A stretch of DNA of 64,000 nucleotides. It comes from Straminergon stramineum. Taxonomy: Eukaryota; Streptophyta; Bryopsida; Hypnales; Calliergonaceae. Of the stretch, positions 35,987-47,459 are shown one piece after another. The position numbers were made by a program, and so were the translations under genes. The notes under the pieces were generated by a model that was given only the letters and a program-made list of their open reading frames with translations, made no database searches and was not told the origin of the DNA. How positions within the stretch are numbered: position 1 is the stretch's first letter; every line of letters begins with the position of its first letter. The stretch lies in contig OY987268.1 in the NCBI GenBank assembly GCA_963920665.1, positions 21,082,501-21,146,500 on the forward strand, given 5' to 3'.

Positions 35987-36844
35987 TTTTGAATAAAAAC
36001 ATTTTTGGAGACATGTAACAGCAAGATCTTGTACTACATTGATTTGAAAAGATGTGAAATTTTTTTTAGAAATTTCTGCCGTATAGATTGTAAGATATCA
36101 GCATATGAATTGGCAAAAAAACTTTTTTTGGCCTTGTGAAAAAACGGGCAATTGCACTTCACAAGGTCACATTTGTATGAAAAAAAATCCAAAATGGTAG
36201 TTACTCTTTCGATTCATTCTTCAAGGCAAGTTAGCTACATGCTTGAAATAATTCAAATCATTTGGAATTGTCTGACATATAGGGAAAAAAAAGTCAATAC
36301 AAAGAAATATAGAATGATTCAAAATACTAAATTGTAGAGAATTTTCTATTGGAATTGAAAAATGCCACTCCTAATGGTTGTAATGTTCTAATAAACAATA
36401 TACATCCTTTGATTTTATTTTTTTCAAAAAATATTAAAAATTGAGTTAAATAAAGGACTTCAAAGTTTATTTTCAAGTAGAGAATCTGAAATTGCCCACA
36501 AACTAAAACTCCTCATAACTTTCATCTCATGAATCAAAATGGAATTATTCAAAGTTTTCCATGTACCTATAAATCTTGAAAACCAATTTCAAATTTTTAT
36601 TTCTTAAAAAAGTGTTTTTTTCAGAAATTTTTGGGTTTCCCAAAGATGATTGAAAATCACATATCATGCAATAACTTTTTAACCATGTAGTCAAAAGTTA
36701 TGAAAATTGTTGGGCCTTAAAGCTACTCTTCAGGCACATGTTGTGTGAAAATTTTTAAGAAAAAAAGAAAAACTCCATTCTTAGTGAACTACCCAAAGTC
36801 GCTATGTTGCCAAAAAAAAAGCAATTCGGGCATTTAGGGGTTAA

Positions 36845-37211
36845 ATGTTAAGTTACACCCAATCAATATTGAGCAATGATGAGAAAATGTTCAGAAGTGA
36901 ACATAGGCCCATTATGTGGTAAAAGTGTTGTAAACAAAGGACAGGGTTGGTATATCTTTGCCAAATATTTATATATTCTAAAAATTAAAAATTGGAAAAT
37001 GCTAAATGTAAATAAAATTCCATGTTTCTTCTTTTCAAATTAATTAATATTTTTCTCCAAAATAAATTTCCAAAATTTTGGCATCTATTTCTTAGAACTA
37101 TTTTCCACCAAACCTATCGGCTTCAACCAAAGTACTTTAGATGAGGTAAGGAAAGCCATACCTACATGAGAAACCAATTTGACTTTAGGTTAATGCCTCA
37201 AGTAAAGTTAA
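36845..37211. other. No supported gene
   Basis: Unique-looking AT-rich sequence between two TTAA elements; nothing recognised. Confidence 0.3.
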
Positions 37212-37776
37212 TCCCTAAAGGATTGAGGCACATTATGGGCACAAATTGTGAAAATCACCACTTTTTAGGGTAGTGAGAAAAAAATAATTTTTTTCTTTCA
37301 AAATTCAATCATACAAATTTGTACTAGACTACTATAGGAATGTGTGGAAAAAGTTACAAAAACTTTGACCCTATAAGTTAGATTGAAAGATTATATCATT
37401 TGAAGTTAAGAAAAAAAGGGTTTTTTCGACCTTGCCTAATAGGGCTAGCAACATTAAACTTCTCTTAGACTGAGATCTTTACACTACATATGGTTATTTT
37501 TTGGGGAATTTGCGTCTTGTATCATGCAACTTACATACTTGACAAATTTGAGAATTAGAAGAGGTGTTTTGCACGTGTTGCTCGAGCTGCCTGAAAAATT
37601 TAGGGCAACATAACTTTTGATTTGGACACCCAATAAAAAAAAATGACATACCCACTTGGGGAGTACATATTCACATCTTGTGTCAAAATTTAAAGAACAT
37701 CCATTAGAAAATGACTTTGTACTCACCTGCCCAAGATTGCTTGCATATGCTCAATGGTCATTTGGTCGTTTAGAGG
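37212..37776 (+). mobile_element. TTAA element, 570-bp class, copy D
   Basis: TTAA at 37208-37211 and 37777-37780 bounds ends TCCCTAAAGGATTGAGGC and TTTGGTCGTTTAGAGG. The interior matches copies C and E throughout: agtgagaaaaaaa, tactagactactat, ggtgttttgcac, aacataacttttgattt. It shares its right TTAA with copy C. Confidence 0.8.
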
Positions 37777-37780
37777 TTAA

Positions 37781-38357
37781 CCCCTAAAGGACCGAGGCAC
37801 ATTTTAGAGACAAATTGTGAAAAATTGCCACTTTTTAAGACAGTGAGAAAAAAATGTAAAAAAAAAGTTTTTTTCAAAATTCAACCAGACAAATATGTAC
37901 TAGACTACTATGGGAATGTGTGGAAAAAAATTCAGAAACTTTGACCATACAGATTGAAAGATTATAACGTTTGAAGTTAGGAGAAAAAGTTTTTTTTTGA
38001 CCTTGTCCGACAGGGCTAGCAACCTTTAACTCCTCCTAAAGTGAGATTTTTACACTACACATGGTTATTTTTTTACATTTGCATCTTACATCATGTAAAT
38101 TATATACTTGCTAAATTTCAGAAGTAGAGGAGGTGTTTTGCACTTGTTGCCCAAAGTTGCCTGAGCTGCCCGAAACGTTTAGGGCAGCATAACTTTTGAT
38201 TCAAGCACCTGATTGGAAAAAAAATTATATTCCCACTTAGGGGATACATGTTCACACCTTGCGTCAAAATTTGAAGAACATCCATTAGAAAATGACTTCA
38301 TACAAACCTACCCAAGATTACCTATGTACGTTCAATGGTCATTCGGTCCTTTAGGGG
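37781..38357 (+). mobile_element. TTAA element, 570-bp class, copy C, tandem with D
   Basis: TTAA at 37777-37780 (shared with D) and 38358-38361 bounds 577 bp with near-ideal ends CCCCTAAAGGACCGAGGC and TTCGGTCCTTTAGGGG. It is in the same orientation as D. The 480 bp after it (38,362-38,838) show no gene or element beyond a C run near 38,793. Confidence 0.85.
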
Positions 38358-38838
38358 TTAAGCAAATTCTCAAAGTAGGAAATGCTTCTTCTAGAAGACC
38401 TAAAACATAGCCTCTACATCCCAACAACAACCAAGAAGTGGCATTGCTGATGAACGGAAGTCACACCTTATCCACCTATAGTACAAAGAATAAATATTTG
38501 TCTTGACTCCCCCATTTCATCTTTGAATAGGCTCAAGCTTTGCTTTGCTTTACTCAAACATCCCAGTCTCTAAGCTTACAACCTCAATTCTTTTCTTTGG
38601 GTGACACCGAGGACTCAGTCATGACAACTACACAATACCCTCAAACTGGCAGTATCATACATGGCCAAGTCTAACCAAGTCTATCATCTGAAGTACGAGA
38701 GTGAAACAAAAGGTGGTTGGTGGAAACATCCCAGTAGCATGATCAGGTGAGAGCAATGGAAGGCATTGTAATAGACAAGATCCTGATCATGTCCCCCCCC
38801 CCCCCCGCTTTACTTCCAAGCCAATATTTTCACTGTTA

Positions 38839-39655
38839 GAGCATCCCCCCACTGCTGGTGCATATGAGAGGAGCAGAATAGGATCATTTGGCGTGCTCAT
38901 CCAAGGCAGACTGCCAGTATGGCAGTCATTTGCCCCACTGCTACATGATGAAGGCCACACCCCAAAAGCACCAGGGGCTCTGACAAAGAAATCAGGTTAC
39001 TTTTGCAGGAAATTGTAATCAGATGCATTTTGATTTTCAGTGCCTTGAGGTGTCTCTTCATGTTTGTTTCATAGTGAACAAGTTGGTGGGCATTACCCTC
39101 TGTCTTGGAGATTGACATCCACCGATGAACAGCATGCACAAAGCTTTCTATATACACATGGGGTGGTAAGAGGTACTCCAATCCATGTGGGATATAGTGA
39201 AAATATGAACTAGTAGAGCTCCCACTACTTCATGTTCTTACATACCCCACATGAGTTGGAGAACCTCCTTCCACTCCATGTGTATATAGGAAGCTTCATT
39301 GAGTTATTGAGAATGCAATTCGCGATTAGACTTTGACGTCTTTGTAATGTTTGACATGTGTAAATTGAAGAGCTTCTGATGAAGCGATGCTCGCGAACAA
39401 ATCATTTGCTTCAAAAGAAATTTAAAATGAGAGTCTAGTTCGTTTAAGGTTCACTTGGGTGTCCATCTTGAAATCGGGGTGCAAATGCAGTCAACGCTTA
39501 TATTGAGCCATGTCCAAGACTCTCCATTTCGCCGTGCGCTCTTCAAATTTGACTGTGGCCAGCCATTTTGGGACTCTCAGGGTGTCTACCGTGGGGCAAT
39601 TCTTTTGGCCTGCTAAGGCATCTGCATCACTCGCTGAGTTGCCGTGGGGATGCTC
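38839..39655. mobile_element. PIF/Harbinger-like element, copy 3
   Basis: TIRs GAGCATCCCCCCACTGC and GCCGTGGGGATGCTC are flanked by TTA (38836-38838, 39656-39658). The left 150 bp follow copy 1 (gcatatgagaggagcagaat against gcatgagagaggcgcagaaa). A small foldback relative lies at 39138-39302. No transposase frame. Sequence from 39,659 to 40,378 shows nothing firm. Confidence 0.8.
39138..39302. repeat. Short foldback relative inside Harbinger copy 3
   Basis: The arms ctatatacacatggggtggt (39148) and ccactccatgtgtatatagg (39271) are complementary. They match the outer ends of the long hairpins at 8351 and 35142, but the interior is almost gone, so this is a deletion derivative. Confidence 0.65.
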
Positions 39656-40378
39656 TTAGTAAGCCTAATCCAACTGAGCCACCTGTAAAATAAATCAAAT
39701 ATTGGAGATCACCCATTTCCAATCAGCCTCCCATTCTTGTAGTTTAGGGTGCTCCATTTCTGATCAAGTGAATTGTAGGTGACAACTCATGCACCATAGG
39801 ACCTTGGGGACAACAAAAATGTTTAGGAGGTGTACATTGAAAACTTATATGATCACAACATGTATATTGAAAGCCTTACATTGATTTTGAAACCATCCTA
39901 TGATTGGAAGTAGGTTTGTGTACATATCAAGAATGGGACAAATAAAATCTTCCCAAAAAAAATTTGTGTTAATTTTTCTTTTAAGGGAAAATTTTTAGGA
40001 AATTGTGAAATCCTTCTCAAATCTATTTCCCTACTCGGGGAAATTTTTTCCTGAACTTTTCCCATGCTGCAGATAGGCTGAATTGCTTAAGTGATCAGAA
40101 ATGAGTGATCATCCTGACTGTCCGTCCATGATCCCCAGGGGGACTTGGGCTGATGCTACAGTCCCATATGGGAGCTTCCTTAAATCCTTGCAGCAGGATA
40201 AATAGGCCCTGACTCATCAACCATTGTCCCAGGGATGGAGCCAAAAGGGAAACCACCACGGTGTTGGTGTTGTCCACTTGCGACAAAAAAGTTGCCTTGC
40301 CATGCAAATGCCAATCCAATCCTTGTGGACCTGCTGATGGAATTAGCTTACCATTTTCAATTTCCACCTGAGTGGTAA

Positions 40379-40873
40379 GGGCATCCCCATGGTGAACTCT
40401 TCAAACACGGGCGCCAGGTCACGGTGGTGTAGCCTTTGGCGTGCGTTGAAAAGCTGGATGGCGTGTTTGCTGGTTGGGTGCCCCACGGTGAAGGAGATTC
40501 AAACTCCCCAAGCGAACATCACAAGGAGTTAATTGCTAAGTTTCAAGTCAACACCTGCCACGTGTTCAATCAAGAACCTCCCTCCACGCAATGATCCCTG
40601 CCTCCCAGCCATTTTCAATAAACTTGGATACAATATTGATACAGTACCGTTGAAGGTTCAACGCTTACAGGTGAAATGAGCGTCACAAAAGGACAAAACA
40701 AACAGCTTGGCGAGGTGCGCTAAAGACTCACTATTTGCCAGTGCCCTTCCAAGTTTTTGGTGTGGCCAGGGGAAATATATTGTTCGGCGCTCCTGCCATA
40801 GGGCAACTGTAGTAGCCCTGACGCACTGAGTCACCGTGTTTGGGTCACTTGAAGTGCCATCGTGCAGATGCTC
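40379..40873. mobile_element. PIF/Harbinger-like element, copy 4
   Basis: GGGCATCCCCATGGTGAAC at the left and GTGCCATCGTGCAGATGCTC at the right are diverged forms of the GAGCATCCCCACGGC terminus. TAA flanks both sides (40376-40378, 40874-40876). The interior is GC-rich for this window and contains gtgccccacggtg and gccctgacgcactgagt blocks like the family ends. Non-autonomous. Confidence 0.75.
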
Positions 40874-41716
40874 TAAGTAGTTAAGAAATTCCCCATCTCA
40901 TTTGTTTCAAAAAAACAAAAAACATACAACATGGTAACTTAAGTGAATTTTGATCTTGCCTTGGTGGTGAGAGCAAGCAGAATCAAATCAAAACTGCTGT
41001 TGTTCTATCAGCGGCCACATGAATTAATTGGGTTCTGTTCCATTCCGTTCTGGTCCCCTCCCCACCGGTCCAGTCCAGGCCTCCAGGTATGACAGGGAGA
41101 TGGGAAGATTATTAGATGCTGGTGTAAGGAAGGGATCTAAGTTAACTGAAGTTAAGAATTCTTCTTCTAAGCATAGAAGTCTGCCCCCCTCTCTCTCATT
41201 TTGACAGTGACTGTGTTCAATAGGAAGAAAGGCAGGTGCATGCATGGTCCCCGAAACTAAGTATGGTAGAACCGCCCATTACCAGCCATAACCCATGGTC
41301 AATACATAGGTAATGGGAAATTCAATAGAGAGATGATTGGCAGATAATCATTAAATTTTCAGTTTCCAACCATCTTGTAGTCATTACTGTAATGACAAAT
41401 ATGCTTCGATTTAAGAGCCCAATTAGTCTCTAGATGAGTAGTGATGAAAGAATCTATATATTGGGGATGGGAGCAGGCCAATTTTTGGCTTCTAAAATTC
41501 ATAACAATTTGAATTTAAGAAATAAAATTACGAAACTTTGGCAATGCCCATGATTTCTATCAGTCCATAGGGATGTAAATTAAAATTGCCTTCTACAACT
41601 CCGGACCATGCACAGATTCCTTAAGTGGTTGATCATGGGTGGTTCTACTATAATACTCCGTATAACTTAAGTCAAACTTACAGTACGACTCCACCCAGGA
41701 GTGAGAGCAAGCATCC

Positions 41717-42190
41717 ATGGCAGGGACAGATTCATACATTGAAAACATCAAGGAAGGAGAGCTACGGACCTCAGATACTACTACATTAGGGTTGCTTGAT
41801 GCTTAATACTTGGTAGGATTGAGATTTGAGCCAGAGCAAGCTTCCATCTAAGGTAAAGGACAGATTCCCAGGAGCTGAAAGCAATCTTAGAGACATCAGG
41901 CAGAGCTTTAATGTAGGGTGCTCAAAAGCAACCCTGCTCCAGAAGTGACCACTAATGCAGAGGTAGATTTTTCTTTCTTTGATGTACCAACAGTGAATAT
42001 ATCAAGAGGTGGTTCCACTGCATTTCCACTTCAAGAATTTGTAACTAATGCCATGAAAGTCCAAAAAATACGAAACAACTTGGGTTCGATGTTTGATGCC
42101 GATTCCATTTTTCTTCCTATGAAAATTGTTCCAAGGAGATTAGTGCCTCCTCCAATGCAATCAGCTCTTAAAATGTTACTTCAAGAGTAG
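41717..42190 (+). CDS. Possible gene fragment, unidentified
   Basis: Three short protein-like frames lie in a less AT-rich, non-repetitive stretch. The first starts ATG 41717 (MAGTDSYIENIKEGEL) and runs 29 codons. A second (41840 area, with KVKDRFPGAESNLRDI) is open for about 40 codons. A third runs about 90 codons to TAG 42190 and contains DFSFFDVPTVNIS and RRLVPPPMQSALKMLLQE. The last has no ATG near its start, and a TAG acceptor-like site precedes it at 41916, so it could be a 3' exon. I recognise no family. Frame changes between the parts mean either introns or a pseudogene. Confidence 0.3.
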
Positions 42191-42644
42191 ACTACCATAG
42201 ACCTTCGCTAACTAAGGGTGCTTGACGCTCTCCCTACACTCGTCAAAATTTGTGTGAACGTGATTAAGCATAACCATGTCGGTGTGGACAGTTTCTCTCA
42301 AGGCTATGACACACAGTAAACATTTCAAGGAAGTAAATCCAGGTAGTTCATGCCACTGAAAATTGCAGAAGGATAGAGGGGCAGAGTACTCCCTATACAG
42401 TACTATGACTTTTGGGCTTTTTTCATTACTTCTGAATTACTTGTCTCCGTTAGCAATGAACTTCAAACCCAGTTTTAGAACTGAAAGTTTTTTCTTCCCT
42501 TGATGTCAACCATGAAATGAAGCACAAGAGTCCCTGGGAAGAAATCTAGTTTGCTATCTAGTTTGCAGAATCAAAAATCATGAAATATGAAGTTTTTACA
42601 GCAACTGGATGTAGACTGGTCTATGACCAAAAATACACTATTAA

Positions 42645-43564
42645 CCCCTAAGGGACTGAGGACTTTTCCCCATCAAAACACATGCCAAACTGCCACTTCT
42701 ATTACAAAGAGCAAAATAGTCTAAAAATTAATTTTTTATGCATATCTAACCATGGGCTCTTATACTAGACTAGTATAAAAATGTATGGAGGAAATTTCAG
42801 AAACTTTGAACGCATAGATTGCAAGATATTTACATGTAAAGTGAAGAAAACAACTTGTTTTGCAACTTGCTTGACTAGATTTTTTGGCTTTGAATCTTCT
42901 TAACTTAAATTTTTTATATTATTGATTTTGATTCTCTAAGTTTTATGTTGAAAAATCGAGTTGAAATTCTAGGAAAAAAATTAAAGAAAAGAACACTTAA
43001 TTATTACTCATTAAAGAAATTGTTTAATAGAAGTAGGTTCAAGATTGAAAGAATGACTAAATCATCAACAATTCTAAGATGAAATTGAAAGACAATAATC
43101 CCAATGGTGAGATTGTTCTAGCAAGAAAATAAAACTCTCTCTACCAATTTGTTTTGTAAAATTGTAAAAATTGCATTACAAAATGAATCCTACATGTTAT
43201 GTTTCAAAGAAGATGTTTAAATTTCTTGGAAACTAAGATTGTCCATAATTTTCCTATGACTAATCCAAATAGAATGAATCAATGATTAAAATGTAGAGAA
43301 AAAAATAACATTTTAGGAAAAAAAAATTCTATTTAATTTGACTTTTTGTGATTTTTTGTGTTGTCAACCAACCTCCATTCTTGGCTTATTGTTCCATAAC
43401 TTCTTCTCCTAGAAAACAATTGGAATAAAAAAATTATATATCCACAAAGTTCTCACAAAATCGCACGTCCTAAAAAATTTCCAAAAGTTTCATTAAAAAT
43501 TGAGGTCATAGGAACCTACCCGGATCCAAATTGTCCCCCTGGGGGACAAACGGGCCTTTAGGGG
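42645..43564 (+). mobile_element. TTAA element, 920-bp class, copy F (reference copy)
   Basis: TTAA at 42641-42644 and 43565-43568 bounds ends CCCCTAAGGGACTGAGG and CGGGCCTTTAGGGG. Class landmarks are tactagactagtataaaaat (42763), gaaatttcagaaactttgaa (42790), atgaaattgaaagacaataa (43079) and tccaaatagaatgaatc (43264). No frame longer than chance. Confidence 0.82.
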
Positions 43565-43925
43565 TTAATATATTTTGCATATGTTTTAAACAAATTTTTG
43601 AGTTTTGAATTCCTTTTACAATCACCTACATCCAATTGTTTTTTGAATAATATACACCTTTAGTGAAATTCCAAACATTTCTAACACATTTAATAAGGGC
43701 ACTAGAATTCCTTGATCTTTCTATAATTTCTATAAAAAGAAATTTTAATTTTTTAGTTGATGTAAGCACACACTACTCATTCATTAAAGAATAATTTGGT
43801 TGTTGTATCCATAAAAAAATCTCTTACCAACTCATTAACACTTTTGCTACTACATTAAAGGAATAGAAATATAGTACAAAGGGTGTACATTCCTAAGCCG
43901 TGCACTACAACTTGTGGTGGAGGGT

Positions 43926-44184
43926 ATTAGAGGAGTTTCGGGGGGTCTGGAGGGCTGTGGGTTCCCCTGGGATCTACCCCGTAGCAGCTGCCTGACGTGG
44001 CACAGCGACTGCCACATCACTTTTTCTTCTTTTTTTTGAAATTTTTTTTCAACTTTCTTTAACATTTTAAAATTTAAAAAATAAAAAATAAAAAATCTGA
44101 CAATGGCCGTTCCCAGACTACTGGGGGAACAACACCAAGAACAAGCCCGAAACAGCCCTCCAGACCCCCCAAAACTCCTCTAAT
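43926..44184. mobile_element. GC-ended MITE with TTAGAGGAG termini
   Basis: ATTAGAGGAGTTTCGGGGGG at the left and CCCCCCAAAACTCCTCTAAT at the right are inverted repeats of about 33 bp, extending through tctggagggctgt and its complement. The middle is A/T rich. The flanks do not show a clear direct repeat, so the superfamily is left open. Confidence 0.65.
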
Positions 44185-44334
44185 GATGTATGTTGTCAAA
44201 TAGTGCCTCATGAATGCAACATTTAGGATGGCTTCCTTCTACGAGAGCATGTTCGGCACATCTATGGCTATTTTGATGTATTGGAATCTTTTCTTGACAA
44301 GGGCATCCTACTAAGTGACAAGTTACAACAACAA

Positions 44335-44419
<85 letters not shown>
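44335..44419. repeat. (AAT)n microsatellite
   Basis: About 28 uninterrupted AAT units. The polytyrosine frame on the minus strand is only this repeat. Confidence 0.98.
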
Positions 44420-44491
44420 GGTGATAAAATCATTGAATTCATCACTAATGAAGGGTAAGGACAAAACGAATAGCCTACAAGATCCACTTAA

Positions 44492-45226
44492 CCCCTAAAT
44501 GCCCAAGGCATCAGATTCTGGTGTTTCAAAACTTTTTTTTTTAAACAAATGATACGGAATTTCATTGCAAAGAGTGAGAATACAAGCCCGCCAGCCACAA
44601 GTGGCCTGGCAAGGGAGCAAAGGATCAAAAACTTTGAAGATAAGTAAAATCCAACCAAATTGCTATTATTATTAGTTTATATTTTTGGAGAACTCCTTTT
44701 GAAGTCTAGTTTTAGGATCAAGAAGCTGATCTTAAAAATGAGGGACTAGGATTTTTCTATTCAAAATTTTGTGCAAGGGTGCCCATTGCAATCTTGACTT
44801 CTTGTAGTGTTAAGGGCTCTTGGAAATGAGCCTAAAATACACTAGATCTTGGAGGAAAAATCACATTAGAAATTCATTTTTTTAAATTGTAGAATAGATT
44901 TTGAATAACCGTAAATTGATTGGGGTTGTGCATGCTAGACCTTACATCCTCATATTTTTTTAGTGACCAACTTTTTAGAGTTGACATGAAAAAAGAGAAT
45001 TGAAAATTTTTCTTAGTTTAACACCCTCATGATCAAACATTATAATCTTTCAATCTGTAAGTGATATTGTTATGTTTTCTTTTCCTATGTAATCTCTAAC
45101 ATGTCTAGTTTGAATTTTTACGGTTACAATTCAAAAGAAATTGGTACAACTTATGAAAATGATGACTTTTTGTTCAATTTAGAGGAAATTTCAAGAGGCT
45201 CCAGACAAGCCTTGGACATTTAGGGG
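44492..45226. mobile_element. TTAA element, 640-bp class, copy B
   Basis: TTAA at 44488-44491 and 45227-45230 bounds ends CCCCTAAATGCCC and GGACATTTAGGGG. It follows copy A (4845) closely from end to end (for example ccattgcaatcttgacttct, gattgggg/tttgtgcatgcta). An insert at 44533-44624 plus its short duplication accounts for the 98-bp size difference. Confidence 0.85.
44533..44624 (-). mobile_element. Retroposon fragment (LINE 3' end or SINE) in copy B
   Basis: Absent from copy A. It begins with a T run (a poly-A tail on the minus strand), continues aaacaaatgatacggaattt, and is flanked by tcaaaac (44526-44532) and tcaaaaac (44625-44632). A poly-A tail and a short duplication fit target-primed retroposition. 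Confidence 0.5.
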
Positions 45227-45316
45227 TTAAAAATGATGGGATTTGCAATATGAAGATGGCTTAGTGAATAATATGCTAAATCTTACAAATGGAAACATAT
45301 GGTAACATGTATCTTT

Positions 45317-47105
45317 TGATAAATATTGATTTGTGTGGTAGTTTATTAAACTAAAGTTTGAGTATTCTTTTTCTATCTTAACCTAAAAGCCTCGTTGTTG
45401 AAAATAGATGTGAAATTATGTATAATGTGAGCAAGAACTATTTATTTGGCATCAAAGAATGCAAAGTATGGTAGATCTTATTGAAGAGTGTATATGGGTT
45501 AGACTTTTGTGAGGGCTTCCTTCTATAAGAGATTGTTTGGCATATCTACATAAAGCTTGATGTGCCTTGAAGTTTCTTTTAGTAAGTGCATTATACATAC
45601 AAGTGAAATGATCAAAAGTAATAGTGGGTGTTATACAAGAAGAACATGATACATCATTCTTTCAACGAGGAACGATTGTCATATTGACCCCTAGGTGATA
45701 AAATCCTCTTGGATTCCACCTTGGATGGATTCAATAATTATATTCAATAAGCCATCTTCCTATTTTGACAACCATTATAATTAACCCTTGAAGGTTGTTG
45801 AGTATGTTTTCACCAAAAATGCTCCCAAATAGCCATTTTTAGTACAAGTACCAAATTTTAGAGAAAAAAAATTTGGACACATGAAACCATAGGATTTTGT
45901 AGTAAGCTAGTGTGAAAAGATGTGGAAAAGATTTCAGAAATTTACTTTGTACAAATTGCAATATATTAACATTTGAATTGACAAATATTCTTTTGAGGGC
46001 CATACGAAAAACCAAACGGTTGCACTTCACAAGGTCACATTTGTATAAAAAAATGTCTGAAACGGTGGTGCTTCTTTGGAATCATTCTCCAAATCAAGTT
46101 GGTTAAATGCTTACAAAAATTCAAATCATTTGGAATTGTACATGTAGAAAAAAATTTCATAAGTAGAAAGAAGTAGAGAATGATTCAAAATACTAAATTG
46201 TTAAGAATTCTGTTATAGAATTGAAAAATGCCAAACCCAATGGTTGCAATTTTGTAATAAAGAATCTACACCCAAGGTATTTATTTTTATTTCAAAAGTA
46301 TGGAAAATTGAGTTAAATGAAGGACTCCAAAGTTTATTTTAGAATATTGAATCCATAATTTCTCAATAACTAAAACTCCTCATAAATTTCAACTCATTGA
46401 TCAAAATGGAATGATTCAAAACTTTCCATGTATTTAAGTATCTAAAAAAATAATTTCAAATTTTTATTTCTTAAAAAAGTGATTTTTCAAGAATTTTTTT
46501 TGAATTTCTTATTTGAGTTGCCTGTTGAACAATGAAAATTAGGTATCATACAATAACTTTTTCACCATGTGGTCAAAAGTTATGAAAATTGTTAGGCCTT
46601 AAAGCTACTTTTAGGGCACATATTGTGTGAAAATTTCAAAGAAAAAAAATAAAAATTTTGTTCATAGTGAACTACCTAAAATTGCTATGTTGCCAAAAAA
46701 TGTCATTTGGTTCTTTGGAGTTATGAAAATTTTGCAAGGTATTTACTTTTTCCTCTTCACTCATTAATGATTCATTCACTGTAACATCCACTAATACATT
46801 TGATCATTTCACTTGTATGTATGATGCACTTGTTGAAAGAGACTTCAAGGTACATCAAGATTGATATTGATATGCCAAACAATCTCTTATAGAAGGAAGC
46901 CCTCACAAAAGTCTAACTCATAATACACTCTTCAAGATCTACCATTCTTTGCATTCTTTGATGCTAAACAAATAGGTCTTGTTCACATTATAGTACTATA
47001 TAATTTCACATTCTTTTCAACAATAAGGCTTTCAAGTTAAGATAGCAAAAGAATACTCAAACTTTAGTTTGATGAACTACAACACAAACCAATATTTATC
47101 AATTC
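45317..47105. repeat. Long inverted repeat flanking TTAA element O
   Basis: 45,317-45,655 and 46,755-47,105 are complementary: gaagtttcttttagtaagtg (45568) with cacttgttgaaagagacttc (46828), gagattgtttggcatatc with gatatgccaaacaatctc, and actaaagtttgagtattc with gaatactcaaactttagt. A related piece lies at 44,215-44,325. The centre is occupied by copy O. The arms look like a large foldback transposon into which O inserted, but the ends are not sharp. Confidence 0.6.
45785..46720 (+). mobile_element. TTAA element, N/O subfamily, copy O
   Basis: TTAA at 45781-45784 and TTAT at 46721-46724 bounds ends CCCTTGAAGG and GGTTCTTTGGAG. It matches copy N at both ends and through the gcacttcacaaggtcacatt block. 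The 64-codon frame over that block is not conserved in N and is not taken as a gene. Confidence 0.75.
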
Positions 47106-47459
47106 CATTTGAAAATAAAAATTGAAATTTCCTTTTAAAATTGATAGTGGATTGAATATTTGTGACTTTCACAAAATAAACCTTTAGGTTCATCATGTTA
47201 AATTCGAATTATGGTAATTTTAATTATTTATTACTAATTTATTTATTCAAGTCAATTTCGAAGGGACATTTTTTAAATGAGAAATATGACATTTTTAGAG
47301 TGAATCATACTAACTCATAAAACTATAGAATGTTTGCAAAGGAGAAATTTGAAAATCAATATTTTGCAATACTAAAAAACTAAGGAAAATTCACCTACCA
47401 CTTCAAAATCAACATAATCCTATACATTTTTATATGAAGAGTTGTCAAAAGAAAAAAAA

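Larger units (their letters stand above)
34702..36840 (+). mobile_element. TTAA element, N/O subfamily, copy N (nested)
   Basis: TTAA at 34698-34701 and 36841-36844 bounds ends CCCCTAAATG and GGGCATTTAGGGG. The sequence follows copy O (45785) at both ends, for example caccaaaaatgctcccaaa and gcacttcacaaggtcacatttgtat. A CACTA element of 1,210 bp lies at 34777-35986. Without it and one 3-bp duplication the length is 926 bp, against 936 for copy O. Confidence 0.8.

Noticed and set aside
44180..44464. Minus-strand frame with a long polytyrosine run
   Set aside because: It is a translation of the (AAT)n microsatellite joined to flanking non-coding sequence.
45912..46106. Frame shared in part with 36152-36337 (HFTRSHLY...)
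   Set aside because: Both are within copies N and O of a TTAA element; the frames have indels relative to each other and no coding constraint is visible.
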